16,726 nucleotides of DNA from an uncultured Porphyromonas sp. (lineage in GTDB: Bacteria; Bacteroidota; Bacteroidia; Bacteroidales; Porphyromonadaceae), in contig UQDF01000048.1 in assembly GCA_900539765.1 (NCBI GenBank), positions 1-16,726 of the forward strand. Reading direction: 5' to 3'. Position 1 is the stretch's first letter, and each line of letters starts with the position of its first letter. A program made the position numbers and the translations under genes. Below, in pieces: positions 13,972-16,726 of the stretch. The notes under the pieces are model-generated. The model ran no database searches. It saw nothing but the letters and a program-made list of their open reading frames with translations, and was not told the origin of the DNA.

Positions 13972-15015
13972 TTACTTCTTGAAGTAGCGCAGGTAGTCGC
14001 CATACCCCTCAGCCTCTAGGCTGTCTAAGGAGATGAAGCGTAGCGCAGCACTGTTGATACAGTAGCGCAGTCCGCCTAGCTCGATGGGTCCATCCTCAAA
14101 GAGGTGACCGAGGTGAGCGTCCGAATCTTTGCTACGTACCTCCGTACGCACCATGCCGTGTGAGCGGTCGGTCGACTCTTTGATGAGCTGGTCGTCAATA
14201 GGCTTCGCAAAGGCAGGCCAACCGCAACCTGAGTCAAACTTGTCCAAGCTGAGGAAGAGTGGCTTGCCAGAGACAACGTCCACGTAGATACCCGCCTCGG
14301 TGAGGTCATAGTACTCATTGTCAAAAGGTGGCTCCGTGCCAGCCTCCTGCGTCACGTGATACTGCATCGGCGTGAGTCGCTTGCGGAGTGCCTCGTGGTC
14401 CACGTAGCGTACGGAGCTTTCGCGTGCTATCTGCGTACGGCCGATGTGACAGTAGCCTCCTGGGTTCTTGCGCAGATACTCCTGATGGTATTGCTCGGCG
14501 GGGTAGTAATTGTCCAAAGGCTTGCACTCGACCACTACAGGGTCGGCATAAGCCTGCTGTAGCGAGGTGAGCGCCTTCTCGATGATTGGTCGTTGCTCCT
14601 CTTTCGTATAGTAGATGCCAGTGCGATACTGGGTACCTTGGTCAGCTCCTTGGCGGTTGAGCGTGGTGGGGTTGATGACGGTGAAGTAGCGCTCTAGGAT
14701 AAAGCTGAGAGGCACACGCCCTGCATCGTAAACTACCTGCAGTGTCTCGGCAAAGCCTGTTTCGCCTGTACAGACCTCTTCGTAAGAGGGCTGTCTCCCG
14801 AGCGTGCCATTGGCGTAGCCCACTTCGGTAGAGGTAACTCCGTCGACCTCCTCAAAGAAAGCTTGCATCCCCCAGAAGCACCCCCCAGCGAGGTAGACGG
14901 TATCTAGCTTCTGAGGTTGTTCTTGTTCTCTAGACATAGCGTTAGTGAGGATAATGGTCGTGCAACTTATAATCAATGCAAGTGCGACCCACTTTGTACG
15001 GTTTGATAAGGTCAT
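13972..15015 (-). CDS. msrAB: Fused methionine sulfoxide reductase MsrA-MsrB
   Basis: A bifunctional repair enzyme that reduces both S- and R-methionine sulfoxide. MsrA (about 38-190) has catalytic C46 in GGCFWG. MsrB (about 210-345) has GCGWPAF with C264 and the catalytic C319 in RYCINSAALRF, 55 residues apart as in Neisseria PilB. The zinc CxxC pairs found in many MsrB proteins are absent, as in other fused forms. The first 26 residues look like an export signal: R6 and K8, then a hydrophobic stretch with a lipobox-like IISC ending at C18. An envelope location is therefore inferred. This start overlaps the Dabb gene by 74 bases; the alternative ATG at 14937 (residue 27) would remove the signal and leave a four-base gap. 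Identity is certain, the start is not. Confidence 0.95.
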   Translation of the reverse strand: MTLSNRTKWVALALIISCTTIILTNAMSREQEQPQKLDTVYLAGGCFWGMQAFFEEVDGVTSTEVGYANGTLGRQPSYEEVCTGETGFAETLQVVYDAGRVPLSFILERYFTVINPTTLNRQGADQGTQYRTGIYYTKEEQRPIIEKALTSLQQAYADPVVVECKPLDNYYPAEQYHQEYLRKNPGGYCHIGRTQIARESSVRYVDHEALRKRLTPMQYHVTQEAGTEPPFDNEYYDLTEAGIYVDVVSGKPLFLSLDKFDSGCGWPAFAKPIDDQLIKESTDRSHGMVRTEVRSKDSDAHLGHLFEDGPIELGGLRYCINSAALRFISLDSLEAEGYGDYLRYFKK

Positions 15016-15262
15016 TTACTATCTGGACATGAGCGGGGTGTGTGGCATAAGCTGATAGAGCCTCTAGGTCCTCTACATCAGCTTGGAGCATAAAGGTAGA
15101 CTCCTCACTAGGGTTGCAGTTGAAGAAGACCTCCATCGACTCCAGCTCGAGAATCTGCTCGGGGAGGTTCTCAAGGAGACTTTTAATCTTTTCTAGATGA
15201 GCTTGTTGCTCCTCAGCGGAGCCTGGTAGTTGTAGCGTGAAGATGACGCAATGACGTATCAT
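14942..15262 (-). CDS. Dabb family (stress-responsive alpha/beta-barrel) protein
   Basis: A 106-residue single-domain protein of the dimeric alpha/beta-barrel (Dabb) family. The features are the opening MIRHCVIFTL, a helix EEQQAHLEKIKSLLENLP, a central ESMEVFFNCNPSEESTFMLQADV strand pair, then ALSAYATHPAHVQIV and a final strand VGRTCIDYKL. The HPxH near 74-77 and the closing (V/I)DY are typical. Members are small cytoplasmic proteins of mostly unknown function; some are stress-induced. It follows serB by 30 bases, and its last 74 bases overlap the longest msrAB reading frame in a different frame. Confidence 0.88.
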   Translation of the reverse strand: MIRHCVIFTLQLPGSAEEQQAHLEKIKSLLENLPEQILELESMEVFFNCNPSEESTFMLQADVEDLEALSAYATHPAHVQIVNDLIKPYKVGRTCIDYKLHDHYPH

Positions 15263-15292
15263 GTATTAATATAGGGGTGAATATTTAGACGA

Positions 15293-16582
15293 TTAGTGTT
15301 TTGGAAAGAGTGTCGAGCAGGTACCATCCTTCATGCACTCTATCATCTGCTCATCAAAGAGCGAGTCCTTGTAGCCTAGGAAGTATAAGATGCCATCGAG
15401 ACCGACGGACGAGATGCGCTGCTCAGCACTTGCCTTGACCTTGGGCTTAGCGTGGAAGGCTATGCCTAGTCCAGCGAGCGAAAGCATCGGCAGGTCGTTG
15501 GCCCCATCGCCTACAGCTACCGTCTGCATCAGGTCGACACGCTCTACCTGAGCGATCAGACGAAGGAGGTCAGCCTTGCGACGCCCATCGACTACGTCGC
15601 CTACGTAGCGACCTGTGAGCTTGCCATCGGCTACCTCTAGCTCGTTGGCGTAGACATAGTCTATGTCAAACTTCTTCTGCAGGTAATGCCCGAAGTAGGT
15701 GAAGCCTCCCGAGAGGATAGCTGTCTTGTAGCCCATCACCTTGAGCGTGCGCATGAGTCGCTCACACCCCTCGGTGATTGGGAGATTGTGCGCTATATCC
15801 TCCATGACAGAGACGTCCAGCCCCTTAAGTAGAGCGACACGCTCTGTAAAGCTCTCGATGAAGTCTATCTCACCTCGCATAGCTCGCTCGGTGATTGCCT
15901 TGACCTGGTCGCCTACACCAGCTTTCATAGCTAGCTCATCGATCACCTCGGTCTGAATCAGCGTCGAATCCATATCGAAACAGATCAGGCGACGCATACG
16001 GCGAAACATACTTTCCCGTTGGAAGGAGATGTCCATATCCAGCTCGCCACTCATCTGTAGGAGATCTAGCTGAAAAGCGTCGACATCCTTGATATTACCA
16101 CGCATGGAAAACTCAATGCTCGCCATCGGAGCTTGTTGCATCGGATCAAGCGGGATACGTCCTGTGAGGCGACGGATGTTATCAATGTTAAGGCCTTGCT
16201 CGGCGGCAGCTCCAGCGACAGCCGAGAGCATACCAGCAGTCATCTTGCGTGCTACGACAGTGATGATGTAGCGATTCTTACCCTGGGCGTCGACCCACTC
16301 CCCGTATTCGTTCGTTGAGATAGGTGTAAAGCGTATCTGTACATCAAGTTCATATCCCTTAAAGAGTAGATCCTTCAGTACAGAGCCTGAGTCATTCTCG
16401 TTCATCTGAAAGAGGATGCCCAGGTTGAGGTGACTATGTATGTCGGACTGACCGATGTCTAGGATGTATGCGCCATGCTCTGCGAGGATGCCCATGAGCG
16501 AAGCGGTCACGCCAGGGCGGTCGAAGCCCTGTATGGTCGCTAGCATCAGCTTGCCCTGAGCGTTTAGTAATGGTGTATTCAT
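15293..16582 (-). CDS. serB: Phosphoserine phosphatase SerB with ACT domains
   Basis: SerB hydrolyses O-phosphoserine to serine, the last step of serine synthesis. The protein is 429 residues. Two N-terminal ACT-like domains (about 12-90 and 104-188) precede the HAD phosphatase (about 195-400). The HAD motifs are complete: nucleophile D203 and D205 in CFDMDSTL, S291 in ILSGGF, K336 in GRRKADLL, and the metal site VGDGANDLPM (357-366). The ACT domains suggest allosteric control by serine or another amino acid; this is inferred from the fold. The C-terminal tail (402-429) carries two cysteines (C416, C422). It is the first gene of the serB-Dabb-msrAB-GT4-GT2 cluster and has a promoter-like box upstream. 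Confidence 0.97.
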   Translation of the reverse strand: MNTPLLNAQGKLMLATIQGFDRPGVTASLMGILAEHGAYILDIGQSDIHSHLNLGILFQMNENDSGSVLKDLLFKGYELDVQIRFTPISTNEYGEWVDAQGKNRYIITVVARKMTAGMLSAVAGAAAEQGLNIDNIRRLTGRIPLDPMQQAPMASIEFSMRGNIKDVDAFQLDLLQMSGELDMDISFQRESMFRRMRRLICFDMDSTLIQTEVIDELAMKAGVGDQVKAITERAMRGEIDFIESFTERVALLKGLDVSVMEDIAHNLPITEGCERLMRTLKVMGYKTAILSGGFTYFGHYLQKKFDIDYVYANELEVADGKLTGRYVGDVVDGRRKADLLRLIAQVERVDLMQTVAVGDGANDLPMLSLAGLGIAFHAKPKVKASAEQRISSVGLDGILYFLGYKDSLFDEQMIECMKDGTCSTLFPKH

Positions 16583-16627
16583 TTGATTAGGTTAAGATAA
16601 GTCGTTAGCTTGATGGTTTTAGCTCTC

Positions 16628-16635
16628 CAAAGGTA
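16628..16635 (-). promoter_or_regulatory. Candidate -7 promoter box for serB
   Basis: TACCTTTG on the minus strand fits TAnnTTTG and is the same octamer as at pfkA. It would start transcription near 16621 and give a leader of about 40 bases. A TTTG occurs only 10 bases upstream, too close for a normal -33 element. Confidence 0.42.
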
Positions 16636-16690
16636 GTGAAAAATCCAAACTCTTGTCACTTTCCTGTGTTGCCGTAGATTCAACTATCAA

Positions 16691-16726
16691 ATGCAACTGA
16701 ATTGGTTTCGTCGAGCTTTTGATAAA
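16691..16726 (+). CDS. Possible start of a divergent gene, cut by the window end
   Basis: An ATG at 16691 opens a plus-strand frame, MQLNWFRRAFDK, still open at the last base. It would be divergent from serB across a gap of about 108 bases that has room for both promoters. Twelve codons are too few to identify or confirm it. Confidence 0.3.
   Translation, partial: MQLNWFRRAFDK

Overview
This window looks like ordinary chromosome from a Gram-negative anaerobe of the Bacteroidales, most likely a Porphyromonas of the asaccharolytica/uenonis kind. That is inferred from the lon / DUF1599 / BT_3928-family / tpiA / SPOR / folE gene order, from Bacteroidota-type promoter boxes (TAnnTTTG), from A-rich leaders without a clear Shine-Dalgarno sequence, and from a rubredoxin. 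The species assignment is not proven. No tRNA, rRNA, CRISPR array, transposase, integrase or phage gene was seen.

Layout. Positions 1-656 hold two small plus-strand genes: a GlsB/YeaQ-type membrane protein and a 54-residue rubredoxin. Positions 657-964 are a convergent intergenic region packed with palindromes: a terminator, a second hairpin, and a large inverted repeat built from CACGTG hexamers. Everything from 965 to 16582 that I call a gene is on the minus strand, in three groups read right to left. (a) 16582->11991: serB, a Dabb protein, msrAB, a GT4 and a GT2 glycosyltransferase, tightly spaced or overlapping. (b) 11810->3122: lon, a DUF1599 protein, a BT_3928-family membrane protein, tpiA, a SPOR-domain protein, folE, a pRiA4b ORF-3-like protein, miaA and radC. 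These nine genes have gaps of at most 67 bases and two start/stop overlaps, so they are probably one operon. (c) 3053->965: pfkA with its own promoter and a CRP-like dyad, followed by mutY.

The genes are mainly housekeeping: glycolysis (pfkA, tpiA), base-excision repair (mutY), tRNA modification (miaA), folate/pterin synthesis (folE), serine synthesis (serB), protein quality control (lon), oxidative repair (msrAB, rubredoxin) and surface glycan synthesis (the two glycosyltransferases).

I see no convincing new multi-gene system. The most interesting items are non-coding: the CACGTG palindrome cluster at 811-956; a 32-base dispersed repeat present at 24-55 and, inverted, at 11914-11945, whose copies share a possible reading frame; a CRP/FNR-like dyad at the pfkA promoter; and tandem 11-mers across the lon promoter. 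In the coding part, the points of note are an exported-looking MsrAB whose signal segment is encoded inside the end of the Dabb gene, an internally duplicated DUF1599 protein, and a thioredoxin-like domain without a CxxC motif in the BT_3928-family protein.
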